Shown here: piece after piece, positions 1-8,689 of the stretch
Layout: the number at the start of each line of letters is the position of its first letter
Position numbering within the stretch: position 1 is the stretch's first letter
Source of the DNA: an uncultured Alcanivorax sp.
Lineage (GTDB): Bacteria > Pseudomonadota > Gammaproteobacteria > Pseudomonadales > Alcanivoracaceae
DNA length: 64,000 nt
Reading direction: 5' to 3'
Assembly: GCF_947258575.1 (NCBI RefSeq)
Contig: NZ_CAMYIV010000006.1
Location: 124,001 to 188,000 of the forward strand
Made by a program: the position numbers and the translations under genes
The notes under the pieces: model-generated
The model's input: the letters and a program-made list of their open reading frames with translations, nothing else
Databases searched by the model: none
Told to the model about the DNA's origin: nothing

Positions 1-75
1 CCCGACCCCGCTCCCGTTCTTGCTACCGCAAAAGCAGGCGTCGCCTCAAACGTACCTGAGTTCAGGCGTTATTAA
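1..75 (+). CDS. C-terminal tail of an upstream gene (partial)
   Basis: Frame 1 is open from the window edge and ends at a TAA at 73-75, giving 24 residues ending in SNVPEFRRY. The next gene starts 20 bases later. The tail is too short to assign to a family. It could also be chance, since 24 open codons prove little. Confidence 0.3.
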   Translation, partial: PDPAPVLATAKAGVASNVPEFRRY

Positions 76-95
76 GTGACAATTGAAGGCTAGCA

Positions 96-311
96 ATGAA
101 TAAAATCAATCCCCAAAAGTTGCTTAACAGCAAGTGGACTGCGGTCAAGCCAGTGAAGAAAGAAAAACATTTTCTGGTGACAGAGGTCGAGTTTGATGAA
201 GAGGGTGAGGTTATTCACTGCCTGATAGAGGCGGTGATATCAAACCGTTCAGATTCTATTGACTGGAAAGCACTAAGAGATGAATCGAACTGGAAGCAGG
301 GCTGGAAGTAG
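96..311 (+). CDS. TIGR02450-type Trp-rich small conserved protein
   Basis: This 71-residue protein starts MNKINPQKLLNSKWTAV and ends in DESNWKQGWK. The layout of an N-terminal Asn-Pro-x-Lys-Leu, a KWT motif, a central acidic strand and a C-terminal W-x-x-GW matches the small Trp-rich family TIGR02450 as I know it. Its function is not established. There is no signal peptide or membrane segment, so it is probably cytoplasmic. It stands alone; the next gene lies on the opposite strand and ends 75 bases away. The family call rests on remembered sequence pattern only. Confidence 0.8.
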   Translation: MNKINPQKLLNSKWTAVKPVKKEKHFLVTEVEFDEEGEVIHCLIEAVISNRSDSIDWKALRDESNWKQGWK

Positions 312-386
312 TTATTTCGGTCGTGTGGCTTCTGGAGAGCCGGGCGCAGGGCGGAGATACCCGGTCGGTATTTCCGCCCTGCGGGT

Positions 387-3300
387 TTAGCGGGGGTCGT
401 TACTTTCGTTGTGTTCGCCATCGTTGGCTTTGTGCGCCTGCGTATTGCCGTCTTGCTGTCCGGTTTTTTCCTGTTTTTCCCCCTCAATGCACAGCTTGTC
501 GCCATCCCCATTGCGGATATGGATATCCAGCTGGCTGAAGGCGATTTCGATGTCGTGTTCCTTGCACAGGGCATCGATGTGGCGGTTGAGCTCGTCGGTG
601 GCGGCCAGGCGGTCGCCGATGTCGTTCACGTGGACGCGCAGTTCGTGGTCCAGGGTGCTGGCGCCGAAGGTGAGGAAGAACACCACCGGTTCCGGATCAC
701 GTAGCACCCGTTTGTTTTCGCGGGCGGCCTGCATGAGGATGTCGCGGCATTTCTGCAGGTCGGAGCCGTAGGCGAAGCCCACCTTGATGATGATGCGGGT
801 GACGGTGTCGGAGAGGGACCAGTTGATCAGTCGCTCGGTGACGAACACCTTGTTGGGCACCAGGATTTCCTTGCGGTCGAAATCGATCAAGGTGGTGGCG
901 CGGATGCGGATGCGGCTGACGGTGCCATCCAGGTTGTTGATGGTGATCACGTCGCCGATGCGGATGGGGCGCTCGAACAACAGGATGATGCCGGAAATGA
1001 AGTTGGCAAAGATTTCCTGCAGACCAAAGCCCAGGCCCACACCCAGGGCAGCCACCAGCCACTGCATCTTGTCCCAGCTCAACCCCAGAGCACCGAACGT
1101 GATGATCACACCGCTGGCCACAATCACATAGGAGAGCAGGGTGGTGGTGGCGTAGCTGGTGCCCTGGCGCAGGTCCATGCGTGACAGCACCAGCACTTCC
1201 AACAGGCCGGGCAGGTTGCTGGCCAGCAGGAAGGTGACAGCGCCGATGATAAGGGCGGTCATCACATCGCCCAGGCTGATGGGTGAGGTGCCACTGGCCT
1301 GGCCGGCAGCGTCGGCGGTTTCCCAGAGCACGATGTTTTCGGTGTAGGAGAAGGCGTGGAACACATCTGCCCAGACCCAATAGACCAGCAGGCCGATACC
1401 GGCGATCAGTGCCAGGCGGATCAGGCGCAGGGATTGCTGGTTGACCTGTTTCAGGTCCAGCTGCGGTTCTTCCACTTCTACGGCTTCTGATGCAGCCGAG
1501 GAGGTGTCGGAGCCCTTCTGGTCGGCTTCCCGCTGGGCCACTGCGCGCCGGTAGGCCAGCCGCTGGGCGGCCACGGCCAGGCCGCGCACGGCCACGGCGT
1601 CGAGCAGAATCCACAGCACCACCAGATAGAGGCTGTAGATCATGTGGCCGGTCAGACGCACTGAGGTGTAGTAATAACCGATGCCGATCAGCACGGTGAG
1701 GATCAGCGGGGCGGTGGCGCACAGGCCGGTGGACAGGCCTTTCATGGTGCGACTGTAATGTCGCCCCGGGTAACTCTGCGCCACGGAGGGCAAGCTGATC
1801 ATCACCACCACCAGGCTGACGACCATGATGACCAGGCCCAGGCGGTCGTTGCTCAGCTGGGCGGGCCACTGGTCGCCGAAGGCGATGATGAAGGTCATGG
1901 GGATTATGGCCAGGCCGGTGAGCGCCAGGCGGCGACGCATATGCTGATTATGCTCGCTGTCCCAGCGGAAATGGCGCTGGGCGATACCGCCGCTCTTTAG
2001 CAGCCGGTAAAGCATTTCGAACACCAGCCAGAGCAGGGCGAGTTGTGCCAGGGCGGCCCCCAGTACGCTGGTGATGGTGCTGGGCTGACGCCATAGTCCG
2101 GCGGCAATCACGGCCAGGGCGATGGGTGCGGGAGAGGAGATCAGCACGGTATAGATCAAGCTCAACGGCGTGTGCAGCTGGCTGTCACGGCGCAGGAAGC
2201 CCACATCCTTGTTCATGGTGTCGATGCGTTTTTTCAGTCGTGGGCGCAGCAGCAGGAGAATAATGGCGGGGATGGCGGCCAGCACCAGCCAGCCCCATTT
2301 TCCGGTAAGCAGGTCACGGGTGCCCTGCCAGAGGGCTTTCCAGGGCATGTCGCGCAGTTGCTGGGTAATGTGCCCGGGCAGCTTGCCGAGCCATTCCAGG
2401 CTCACTGGCTGGGTGCTGGGCATCCAGAAGGTTTGCTCGGAGATAATGCTGTGCAGGCTGCGCGACACCTTGTCCAGTTGCTCTTTGTTGAGCTGGGTAC
2501 GCGTGAGGATGGCCAGTTGCCGACCCAATTCCTGATTGAGCTGGTCGTACAGCTCACGCCGCTCCCGATGCAGGATAGTAAAGGCCTGCTCCAGATCCGC
2601 AGAGAGCTCCCCTTTGAGTTTTTCCTGTTCCGGCAGGGGCGAGTTATCCAGCGACTGGATCTTTTGCTCCAGCTCGAATTGCTCCAGGCGGGCGTCGGAA
2701 ATGCGCTTTTGCAGGTTCATGTCCGACTGGCTTTGCGGCAGCCGTTTCTGTTGCTGGTACAGCACCCGTGACAGTAGCAGGCTGCCATCCAGCAGGCGGA
2801 TCTGATCGTTGACGGTGCTGGACAGGGCGCGGGCCTTGTCCAGTTGCGTCTTGGTGTCGATGGCGCGGCGCAGCAGACTGTTGACGGCCTGGCTGGTGCG
2901 GGCGAGTTGCTCACGCAGGGCCTGGTTTTCCGCCCTGGCATTCTGGATTCGCTTGTTTTCGAGCACGGTCTCCGGCAGTGATGATTCCGGCGAGTTGGCC
3001 ATCTCTTCCAGCTGATTGATACGGCGTTTCTGGATCAGGGGCTGCACGGCATCAAGCTGCGCTTCCAGGGTGGCTTGCTCGGTACGCAGTAGCTGTTGTT
3101 CCAGGCGGGCCACATCCTGTTTCTTGTCGACGACGGTGAGTTCCTGATTGTAGCGCTCGATACGGGTTTCCAGGGCACGCAGTTCGGTATTGAGCCCCTG
3201 CTCCTGTTTGTCGTTGAGCGGCTCACCGTTTTCGTCGGTACCTTCATTGAGCCGCGAGCGGATGGTATCCATGCGCTCCATGGCCTTGCTGATCACATTC

Positions 3301-3752
3301 TGGGCCTGCTCGGGCAGGGTCTGGGCGCGGGTCAGCTCACCATTGACCTCAGCCAGGCGGCTCTGGTTCTTTTCCAGCGCATCCAGACGGCTGGTCAGTC
3401 TCTCGATCAGGGCCTGCAGCGCCAGGCCCTTGTACTGCTCGGCCCAGTCCTTGTCCTGCTGTTGCCGGGCCTTGGCCAGCTCGGCGTTGAGGCGCGCCCG
3501 CTGGGTGGATGCCTGGCGTGCGAAGGTTTCCAGATCCTTGATGGTTTGCTGGTTGCTGTCGATCTCGCGGCGTAGTTCCAGGGTCTGTTGCAGGATTTTC
3601 TTGTCAGGATTGGCGTTGTCACCGCTGCTGTCGTCGCTGCCGGAGATCTGTTTTTCCAGGTCGCCGACGCCGGGCAGGGAAAAGCCACCGATCTGTGCCT
3701 GTGCCATGACGGGGAGAAAAATCAGCAGGAAAAGGGCCAGACGTCGATCCAT
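387..3752 (-). CDS. Large mechanosensitive channel, MscK/MscM (KefA/YjeP) type
   Basis: This is an inner-membrane stretch-activated channel of the large MscS class, which releases solutes after osmotic downshock. The 1121-residue product has a signal peptide (LALFLLIFLPVMAQAQ), then about 450 residues of Gln/Glu/Leu-rich periplasmic coiled coil, then about eleven hydrophobic segments, and a C-terminal MscS domain. The pore helix is recognisable as LGVGLGFGLQEIFANFISG, followed by ERPIRIGDVI. The length matches E. coli MscK (about 1120) and MscM (about 1107), and I cannot choose between them. An upstream in-frame start at 3788 exists. ATG 3752 is preferred because GGAG lies about 10 bases upstream and the signal peptide then starts at residue 1. 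The gene is monocistronic and divergent from the next gene. Confidence 0.9.
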   Translation of the reverse strand: MDRRLALFLLIFLPVMAQAQIGGFSLPGVGDLEKQISGSDDSSGDNANPDKKILQQTLELRREIDSNQQTIKDLETFARQASTQRARLNAELAKARQQQDKDWAEQYKGLALQALIERLTSRLDALEKNQSRLAEVNGELTRAQTLPEQAQNVISKAMERMDTIRSRLNEGTDENGEPLNDKQEQGLNTELRALETRIERYNQELTVVDKKQDVARLEQQLLRTEQATLEAQLDAVQPLIQKRRINQLEEMANSPESSLPETVLENKRIQNARAENQALREQLARTSQAVNSLLRRAIDTKTQLDKARALSSTVNDQIRLLDGSLLLSRVLYQQQKRLPQSQSDMNLQKRISDARLEQFELEQKIQSLDNSPLPEQEKLKGELSADLEQAFTILHRERRELYDQLNQELGRQLAILTRTQLNKEQLDKVSRSLHSIISEQTFWMPSTQPVSLEWLGKLPGHITQQLRDMPWKALWQGTRDLLTGKWGWLVLAAIPAIILLLLRPRLKKRIDTMNKDVGFLRRDSQLHTPLSLIYTVLISSPAPIALAVIAAGLWRQPSTITSVLGAALAQLALLWLVFEMLYRLLKSGGIAQRHFRWDSEHNQHMRRRLALTGLAIIPMTFIIAFGDQWPAQLSNDRLGLVIMVVSLVVVMISLPSVAQSYPGRHYSRTMKGLSTGLCATAPLILTVLIGIGYYYTSVRLTGHMIYSLYLVVLWILLDAVAVRGLAVAAQRLAYRRAVAQREADQKGSDTSSAASEAVEVEEPQLDLKQVNQQSLRLIRLALIAGIGLLVYWVWADVFHAFSYTENIVLWETADAAGQASGTSPISLGDVMTALIIGAVTFLLASNLPGLLEVLVLSRMDLRQGTSYATTTLLSYVIVASGVIITFGALGLSWDKMQWLVAALGVGLGFGLQEIFANFISGIILLFERPIRIGDVITINNLDGTVSRIRIRATTLIDFDRKEILVPNKVFVTERLINWSLSDTVTRIIIKVGFAYGSDLQKCRDILMQAARENKRVLRDPEPVVFFLTFGASTLDHELRVHVNDIGDRLAATDELNRHIDALCKEHDIEIAFSQLDIHIRNGDGDKLCIEGEKQEKTGQQDGNTQAHKANDGEHNESNDPR

Positions 3753-4049
3753 AACCAGAAAGCTCCAGTGGGTAAGGGGGGCTATCAATGTGTTTTGCAG
3801 GGGAAGGTCGCCGCGCCCTGCAGAGACGATTTTTTACGCCCAAGTCTGTGCAAGCTTACCAAGGCGTTGCAAGGGGCGCAGCAGTTGTTCCGCCTGTGCC
3901 GGCATCTGTTATCGGACAAACAACGGTGTCCCTGTTTTGTCATCCCTTTTGGGCAGGGTGAGTGTTGCCATTGTAAACAGGAGCTCTGCTGCCCCTGGCA
4001 GAAAATGTCCATTTTTTGTCCGGCTACGTCCTAGGGCGAAGCGGTAAGT

Positions 4050-4075
4050 GTGTTTATTGTTTAACCAATAAACAC
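4050..4075. promoter_or_regulatory. Perfect 10-bp inverted repeat upstream of the phospholipase-like gene
   Basis: GTGTTTATTG and CAATAAACAC flank a 6-base spacer. The repeat lies 31 bases before the start codon at 4107, in the otherwise featureless 3753-4106 interval between two divergent genes. It could be an operator or an mRNA hairpin. No regulator is adjacent, and no T-tract follows, so a terminator is unlikely. Confidence 0.5.
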
Positions 4076-4106
4076 AACAAACTTCATAAGAATTGGGAGG
4101 GGACCC

Positions 4107-5129
4107 ATGAACAAGCTCGCACTCTGCGGCCTGCTGGCCGCCGCTATCGTCACTGCGCCTGCCCAGGCGTTTCAGCAGATCACCCACAAGCGCATTGCTA
4201 TCGATGCGGTGGACTACATGAAGAATCACCCGGGTAGCACCGAGTACAACCGCCTCAAGGCCTGGGTCAACGCCGCCGGTTACAGCATGGAGCAGTTCGC
4301 CGAAGTGATCGGGCAGGGCGCCTATGACGTGGATGATTTCCAGGATACCTACCTGTGTGGGGCGGTCTCCGGTGATTGCGTCTATGCGCCGGTATTCAAC
4401 GCCGGTGCGTCGCTGGTGAACTACACCTCCTACTGGCACTTCCAGAATCACACTCGCAGTTCCGATGTGCACGGTAATGACTTGGGCGGGTACAACTACG
4501 ATCTGCTCACGGTCTGGGGCGATATCGACAATATTGCCGCGTCCTGGCTGTATGGCGATTACCTGGATGATGGCCCCGGTGGCATGACCGGCTGGTGGTG
4601 GTCGGATGATCCGCAGTACAACACCTACGGTATTACCGAAGCCAATTATCGGCAGGGTAGCTATTCCAGCAAGTCCATGTACGACGACTTCGAGGAAATG
4701 CCGTTCCAGCCTATCGATAACCTGGGGCAGTACTGGTACAGCCAGTTCCTCAGCCAGCCCACCGCCCAGACCCTGGGGTTTGTGTTGCACACCACTGACT
4801 TGCTGCAGCCCCACCATGTGTGGACCACCTCGGCCCTGAATCACAGCGGCTGGGAGTCCTGGGTGGCGGATTACTACGACAGCGAAAACCTGAACGACAC
4901 CGCCCTGGTGGATCAGGCCCTGCAGAACTTCACCCCGCTGTCGCCCACTGGCACGGATATCCGCCCGCTGCTCACCGAGGGTGGCGCCCTGGCCTATGGC
5001 AATGGCGGTATCGTGTTGTCCAGCACCGACCATGTAGACCGGGTGCAGGTAGGGCAGACGGTGATCCCCAACGCCATCGCCATGGTGGTGCATCTGCTCA
5101 ACCACGCCGCGCACCAGGTTAATCCCTGA
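4107..5129 (+). CDS. Secreted zinc-dependent phospholipase C / S1-P1 nuclease-like protein
   Basis: The 340-residue product begins with a clear Sec signal (MNKLALCGLLAAAIVTAPAQA) and would mature at F22, close to the first His (H27). The HTTD and LQPHH motif (H228, D231, H236/H237) and an HSGWE motif (H246, E250) recall the zinc ligands of phospholipase C, whose family carries HxxxD and His-x3-Glu. H111 and H115 are further candidate ligands. In this fold the mature N-terminus itself binds zinc; here it would be Phe rather than Trp, which is unusual. The protein is longer than classic PLC (about 245 mature residues). The substrate may be a phospholipid or a nucleic acid and is undetermined. 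The ribosome site GGGAGGGG lies just upstream. The gene is probably transcribed alone. Confidence 0.65.
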   Translation: MNKLALCGLLAAAIVTAPAQAFQQITHKRIAIDAVDYMKNHPGSTEYNRLKAWVNAAGYSMEQFAEVIGQGAYDVDDFQDTYLCGAVSGDCVYAPVFNAGASLVNYTSYWHFQNHTRSSDVHGNDLGGYNYDLLTVWGDIDNIAASWLYGDYLDDGPGGMTGWWWSDDPQYNTYGITEANYRQGSYSSKSMYDDFEEMPFQPIDNLGQYWYSQFLSQPTAQTLGFVLHTTDLLQPHHVWTTSALNHSGWESWVADYYDSENLNDTALVDQALQNFTPLSPTGTDIRPLLTEGGALAYGNGGIVLSSTDHVDRVQVGQTVIPNAIAMVVHLLNHAAHQVNP

Positions 5130-5167
5130 TACCGGTAACCGGCTCATAACCGGGCCGGTGTTTCCCC

Positions 5168-5228
5168 GTAGGGTGCACTGAGCCTAAGGCGAACTGCACC
5201 ATGCAAACGCCAGATCGGTGCAGTTCGC
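5168..5228. repeat. Palindromic repeat family A, truncated copy
   Basis: The left arm starts GTAGGGTGCACTGAGCC, followed by a 15-base loop and a right arm that stops after 12 bases (GGTGCAGTTCGC), directly at the first base of a family B element. Full copies elsewhere (42607, 54587, 63845) are 81 bp with 33-base arms. The abrupt junction suggests recombination or insertion between the two families. Confidence 0.85.
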
Positions 5229-5327
5229 GTAGGGTGGATTAGGCCGAAGGCCGTAATCCACCATTATATGATCCGACGTCCGGGGTGGTGGCTTTGGTGG
5301 ATTACGCCTTCGGCTAATCCACCCTAC
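5229..5327. repeat. Palindromic repeat family B
   Basis: A left arm beginning GTAGGGTGGATTAGGC and a right arm ending GGCTAATCCACCCTAC form a 99-bp imperfect palindrome. A second copy lies at 30687-30777. Short palindromes of this kind (GTAGGGTGGATTA...TAATCCACCCTAC) occur in many proteobacterial genomes. The transcript would fold into a long hairpin between two plus-strand genes. Confidence 0.85.
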
Positions 5328-5368
5328 GGTAATGAACGAGCGATAAGAGAGGATGGAGGAAAACTTCC

Positions 5369-6697
5369 ATGGCAATGCACCGATGGATGTTGGCGATGGT
5401 GTTGGCGCTGTTTGCAGTAGCTGGCTATGCCGGCTGGCAGCAGTGGGGGCCGCTGCCCGACAGCGTGGCCGCCCGTGTGGATGGTGATGCCATTCCCGCC
5501 GCAACCCTGGACGTGTTCGTGGCTGCCGCTCGTCGCAGTGATCCGGACATCAGCCGGGAAAGCGTGCTCAAGGGGCTGGTGGAAAACCGTCTGCTGGCGG
5601 CGGTGGCGAAGGCGCAGCATGACCATGACGCTCACCCTGAACGGGTGGGTTATGACAGTGCCACCCGACACGAGCAGCAACGTTTCAAACTGATTCGCAC
5701 GGCCTATGCAGAGGAACTACGCGCAGCAGTCACCGAACATGGCATGCAGAACAGCCTGGACAGCCTGACCACACCGCTGGCCCTGTCCCGCGAGGCGCTG
5801 GCGCCCATGTTGACCCTGGAGCAGGCACTGTACAGCACCATGACTGACGCCCAGCAACAAGCGGCCAGCCACTATGTACTGGCCCGCTATCGCTTTGCCG
5901 ACGACCAGCCGGAACAAACGCTGACCCTGTGGGATCTTTACCGGCGGCAGAACATCCAGTTGAAGGTGCAGATGCATAACCTCAACCTGGGTTTTATTCG
6001 TGAAGCAGTGAAACAGCAGCTGATCATGGCCTATGTGTTTTACTGGTTTGAGCAACAGGCCGGTCTGTCACGAGCGGCCATCGCCGCTGTGGATCGCAGC
6101 ATCGACGATGCCCTGCAACGGGATACCCTGATGCATGACATGGGGCTGATGCAGGACATCCACGACGACAACCCTGAACTGCGAGAGTTGGCTGCCCAGG
6201 TGAGCGATGTGCAGCTTGCCGACTACTACGCGGCAAACAAGGAACAATTCACCCGTGTGGAGCGGGTGCGCGCGCGGCATCTGCGAGTGAATAGCCAGCA
6301 GCAGGCGGACCGGGTGCATGCCTTGATCCGCGATGGCCTGTCGTTTGACCAGGCAGTAGCGGATTACTCCGTAGCACCGGACCGGGATCAGGGCGGCGAG
6401 CTGGGCTGGATTGATCGGCAATCCCGGCAGGATCACTGGACTCGGGCACTGGCGTTTGTGCAGCCTGAAGGCGTAGTGTCGCCTCCGTTTCGCAGCCCCG
6501 GTGCTGATGCCGCTCCCTACTGGGAGCTGTTTCTGGTGGAAGAAAAAGTGACGGCCTACCAGAGCCTGGAGAGCGAATCGGTCCGCTACCGTGCGGGTCG
6601 GGCGGTGGCTCAGCAACTGTTGCAACAACGCTTCCAGAACCTGCTGGCGCAGGTCACTGAGCAGGCATCGCTGCGAATCAATCAGGAGGTGCTGTGA
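5369..6697 (+). CDS. Periplasmic/membrane-anchored parvulin-type peptidyl-prolyl isomerase
   Basis: The 442-residue product should isomerise prolyl bonds in exported proteins. An uncleaved or weakly cleavable N-terminal hydrophobic helix (residues 7-22) places it in the periplasm. Residues about 25-270 form a helical SurA/PrsA-like chaperone region. A single parvulin (PpiC) domain follows at about 285-400, with RARHLRVNSQQQADRV at its start and a GGELGWI stretch typical of the family. ATG 5369 follows a GGAGG site. The next gene starts on the last base of its stop codon, so the two are probably translationally coupled. The nearest secreted client candidate is the phospholipase-like protein at 4107, but that link is only inferred from proximity. 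Confidence 0.8.
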   Translation: MAMHRWMLAMVLALFAVAGYAGWQQWGPLPDSVAARVDGDAIPAATLDVFVAAARRSDPDISRESVLKGLVENRLLAAVAKAQHDHDAHPERVGYDSATRHEQQRFKLIRTAYAEELRAAVTEHGMQNSLDSLTTPLALSREALAPMLTLEQALYSTMTDAQQQAASHYVLARYRFADDQPEQTLTLWDLYRRQNIQLKVQMHNLNLGFIREAVKQQLIMAYVFYWFEQQAGLSRAAIAAVDRSIDDALQRDTLMHDMGLMQDIHDDNPELRELAAQVSDVQLADYYAANKEQFTRVERVRARHLRVNSQQQADRVHALIRDGLSFDQAVADYSVAPDRDQGGELGWIDRQSRQDHWTRALAFVQPEGVVSPPFRSPGADAAPYWELFLVEEKVTAYQSLESESVRYRAGRAVAQQLLQQRFQNLLAQVTEQASLRINQEVL

Positions 6698-7302
6698 TGA
6701 AGGCGCTGCTGGTTGCCCTGTTGCTGGGCGCGGTGGTCGCGGTGATGGCCAGGTGGTTGCCGAGTGCAGCACAGGCGCCGCTACCGGGGGTGACCGATGA
6801 CGGCTCGGCGGTCGAAGGGATCGCAACGCACAAAGAGCAGGAAAAAACGGCCACGCCTTTGCCCATGACCGACACAGTGGCGGAACGTCAGCGGCCATCG
6901 CGCGCTTCCCGCGTGGCCGATCCTGCCGCCGGGCCGGTGCCCTCGCCACAAGCGGTAACGGCCCTGCGTGAAAGCATGCGCCATGGTGATCCGCGTAAGC
7001 CGCCGTTGGCCCCGCGCACGAATCTGCGTGAGCCGCCCAGCGCTGCCGAGCTGGCCGACCCGGCGCTGTATCAACAGTACGAGCAGCGCCAGCAACAGAG
7101 CGTGTATGCCTCGTTTGCCAACGCCGTTGATCAGCGTATTCCGGAACTGGAAGCGATGATTGCCAAAGGCCGCGCCAGCGGCATCAGCGAGGCGCAACTG
7201 GCGGAAGGCGAAGCCAAGCTGGCCAAGTTGCGTGAACAGCGTGATCAGTTATCGGCACTACAGGTAGAACCGGCCGACGAGGCCTCGTCGGAACAGGATT
7301 GA
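6697..7302 (+). CDS. Membrane-anchored protein with C-terminal coiled coil, unknown function
   Basis: I do not recognise a family. The 201-residue product has one N-terminal membrane helix (MKALLVALLLGAVVAVMARW), a Pro/Ala-rich linker to about residue 105, and a charged helical C-terminus with heptad character (about 125-195). That topology resembles lipase foldases, but it is much shorter and lacks any motif I can name. ATG 6697 was chosen over GTG 6694 because an AGGAGGT site lies 7 bases before it. It overlaps the isomerase stop by one base. Its last 58 bases overlap the convergent gene on the other strand. A periplasmic partner of the isomerase is a reasonable guess. Confidence 0.65.
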   Translation: MKALLVALLLGAVVAVMARWLPSAAQAPLPGVTDDGSAVEGIATHKEQEKTATPLPMTDTVAERQRPSRASRVADPAAGPVPSPQAVTALRESMRHGDPRKPPLAPRTNLREPPSAAELADPALYQQYEQRQQQSVYASFANAVDQRIPELEAMIAKGRASGISEAQLAEGEAKLAKLREQRDQLSALQVEPADEASSEQD

Positions 7303-8249
7303 CCGGTCAGCTCCACGACGCTCTCGCGGATGGCTTTGTCCTGCGGGGAAAGGGCATGGGCACGGCAGATGCTGTCGCTGGCTCCCTCCGCATCGCCCAG
7401 TGCCTGCTGGGCGTAAGCCAGGTTGTTCCAGGCGGCGGCAAAGTCCGGCGCCTGGCGGGTAGCGCGTTGGAAGGCGTCGAGCGCCGGTTGTTGTCGGCCC
7501 TGGTTCCACAGGCTGTTGCCATGGCCGAACCAGAGTTTTCCGCTGCTCGGGAACGCCTCTACCGCCGCCGGCCAGAAGGCCTCGGCATTGGGCAGGGCGG
7601 AAATCGCCCGGAACAGGGTGTCCGGTTCCGCACTGGCAGGCAGTTTACCCGGCTCGACCAGAGTGAAGCCCCATTGATCGGCGCGGGCCCAGGTGCGGAT
7701 AAAGCGGTTCCAGTGGCTGGTCTTGCCGGCGTCGGTGCCACTGTGCAACACCATGGTGTTGCCCTGCTCCTGATAGCCGGTGACGACGGCAAAATGCCAC
7801 TGGGGCCAGCGACGCAGGGCCAGGTTCTGTAATACCAGCACTGGTCGGCCTGCCTGCAGTTCGCGGAACAACGCCTCGCTATTTTCCACCGGATAAGCCA
7901 TCAGACCGCGGCTGCGGGCGGCGGCACGCAACTCAATGCCCAGGCTGCCTTCCCGTTCCGGTAACCACACCTCGTCTACCAGGCTGTCGGCGCTTACCGG
8001 CTTGCCGGCCCATTGCAGCATCATGGCCAGAGCGGCGGGGCCGCATTGGTATTTTTCCTGGGGGACAAAGGGCACCACCAGCTGCTGCTCGGTCTCCACC
8101 TGGGCACTTTGCGGAGGCGGGACACTTTGGCATCCACTCAACGAAAGCAGAGCCAGCAGGCTGACAAGGCATGCCAGGTTAAAAGGGCGTGTAAACGTTG
8201 GGCGTGAAAGGCGAGGAGCGATGGGCTCCTCGCCGTAGGGGACAGCCAT
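7245..8249 (-). CDS. PA2778-family lipoprotein cysteine peptidase with TPR tail
   Basis: The 334-residue product has a hydrophobic segment ending in the lipobox LSGC (C40), so it should be a lipoprotein. Residues about 58-200 resemble a C39-type papain-like peptidase domain, with the probable nucleophile C69 in YQCGPAAL and a His in WHFAVVTGY. The C-terminal 110 residues look like TPR repeats (WNNLAYAQQALGDAEGAS). The family is known by its Pseudomonas name PA2778, normally next to a PA2779-type gene, as here (gap of 3 bases). Substrates are unknown. The 5' codons contain a perfect hairpin at 8210-8234, and there is no good ribosome site, so the start is uncertain. Confidence 0.8.
   Translation of the reverse strand: MAVPYGEEPIAPRLSRPTFTRPFNLACLVSLLALLSLSGCQSVPPPQSAQVETEQQLVVPFVPQEKYQCGPAALAMMLQWAGKPVSADSLVDEVWLPEREGSLGIELRAAARSRGLMAYPVENSEALFRELQAGRPVLVLQNLALRRWPQWHFAVVTGYQEQGNTMVLHSGTDAGKTSHWNRFIRTWARADQWGFTLVEPGKLPASAEPDTLFRAISALPNAEAFWPAAVEAFPSSGKLWFGHGNSLWNQGRQQPALDAFQRATRQAPDFAAAWNNLAYAQQALGDAEGASDSICRAHALSPQDKAIRESVVELTGQSCSDEASSAGSTCSADN
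8210..8234. repeat. Perfect 10-bp hairpin inside the 5' end of the peptidase gene
   Basis: GGCGAGGAGC and GCTCCTCGCC flank a 5-base loop between codons 6 and 14 of the PA2778-type gene. No T-tract follows. It may limit translation of the second gene relative to the first, or may mark a misjudged start. Confidence 0.55.
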
Positions 8250-8252
8250 GGA

Positions 8253-8642
8253 TCAGTTAATGGGATCGATGGCCGGAAAAACGTTGGTCGCGCCGAGCAG
8301 GTCGAGCAGGATCAAAATCAGGATGATGGCGAGGATTACGCCAACTACGCCCTGACCGGCGGGCAACTCTTCCGCTTTCTGGGCCAGCTGCTGCAACTCC
8401 TGATCCGTAAGACGGTCGAGACGCTGGCTCACCTGGTCCTTGCTGACACCGTAATCACCCAATGCCTTGGCGGCGACCTTGTGGTCCATCAGCTCCATTA
8501 CCTGCGCCTTCATGGCCGCGCGGTCCTGTTGTTGAATGACCGTATCGTTACCGATCATGGCGGCCTGGGCGGCCGGCACAATCATCAACTGCATGAAAAG
8601 CAGCAATGATGCACTGAGAATACCGGTAATACGCTTGGTCAT
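8253..8642 (-). CDS. PA2779-family small membrane protein
   Basis: This 129-residue protein has an N-terminal hydrophobic helix (residues 5-27), a helical region with VMELMDHKVAAKALGDYGVSK at its core, and a second hydrophobic helix rich in Ile/Leu near the C-terminus (GVVGVILAIILILILLDLLG). This two-helix layout and its position directly before a PA2778-type peptidase identify the PA2779 family. It could be the substrate, anchor or pilot of the neighbouring peptidase; no function is established. It is probably the first gene of a two-gene operon, and a GGAGATATCCC stretch lies upstream of ATG 8642. Confidence 0.8.
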   Translation of the reverse strand: MTKRITGILSASLLLFMQLMIVPAAQAAMIGNDTVIQQQDRAAMKAQVMELMDHKVAAKALGDYGVSKDQVSQRLDRLTDQELQQLAQKAEELPAGQGVVGVILAIILILILLDLLGATNVFPAIDPIN

Positions 8643-8689
8643 GGGATATCTCCATTCAGCTCGATTAATTCAACACTAACATCTTGACC

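Noticed and set aside
3909..5147. A 412-residue minus-strand frame opposite the phospholipase-like gene
   Set aside because: It lacks a ribosome site and any motif, and is typical of antisense frames in GC-rich genes.
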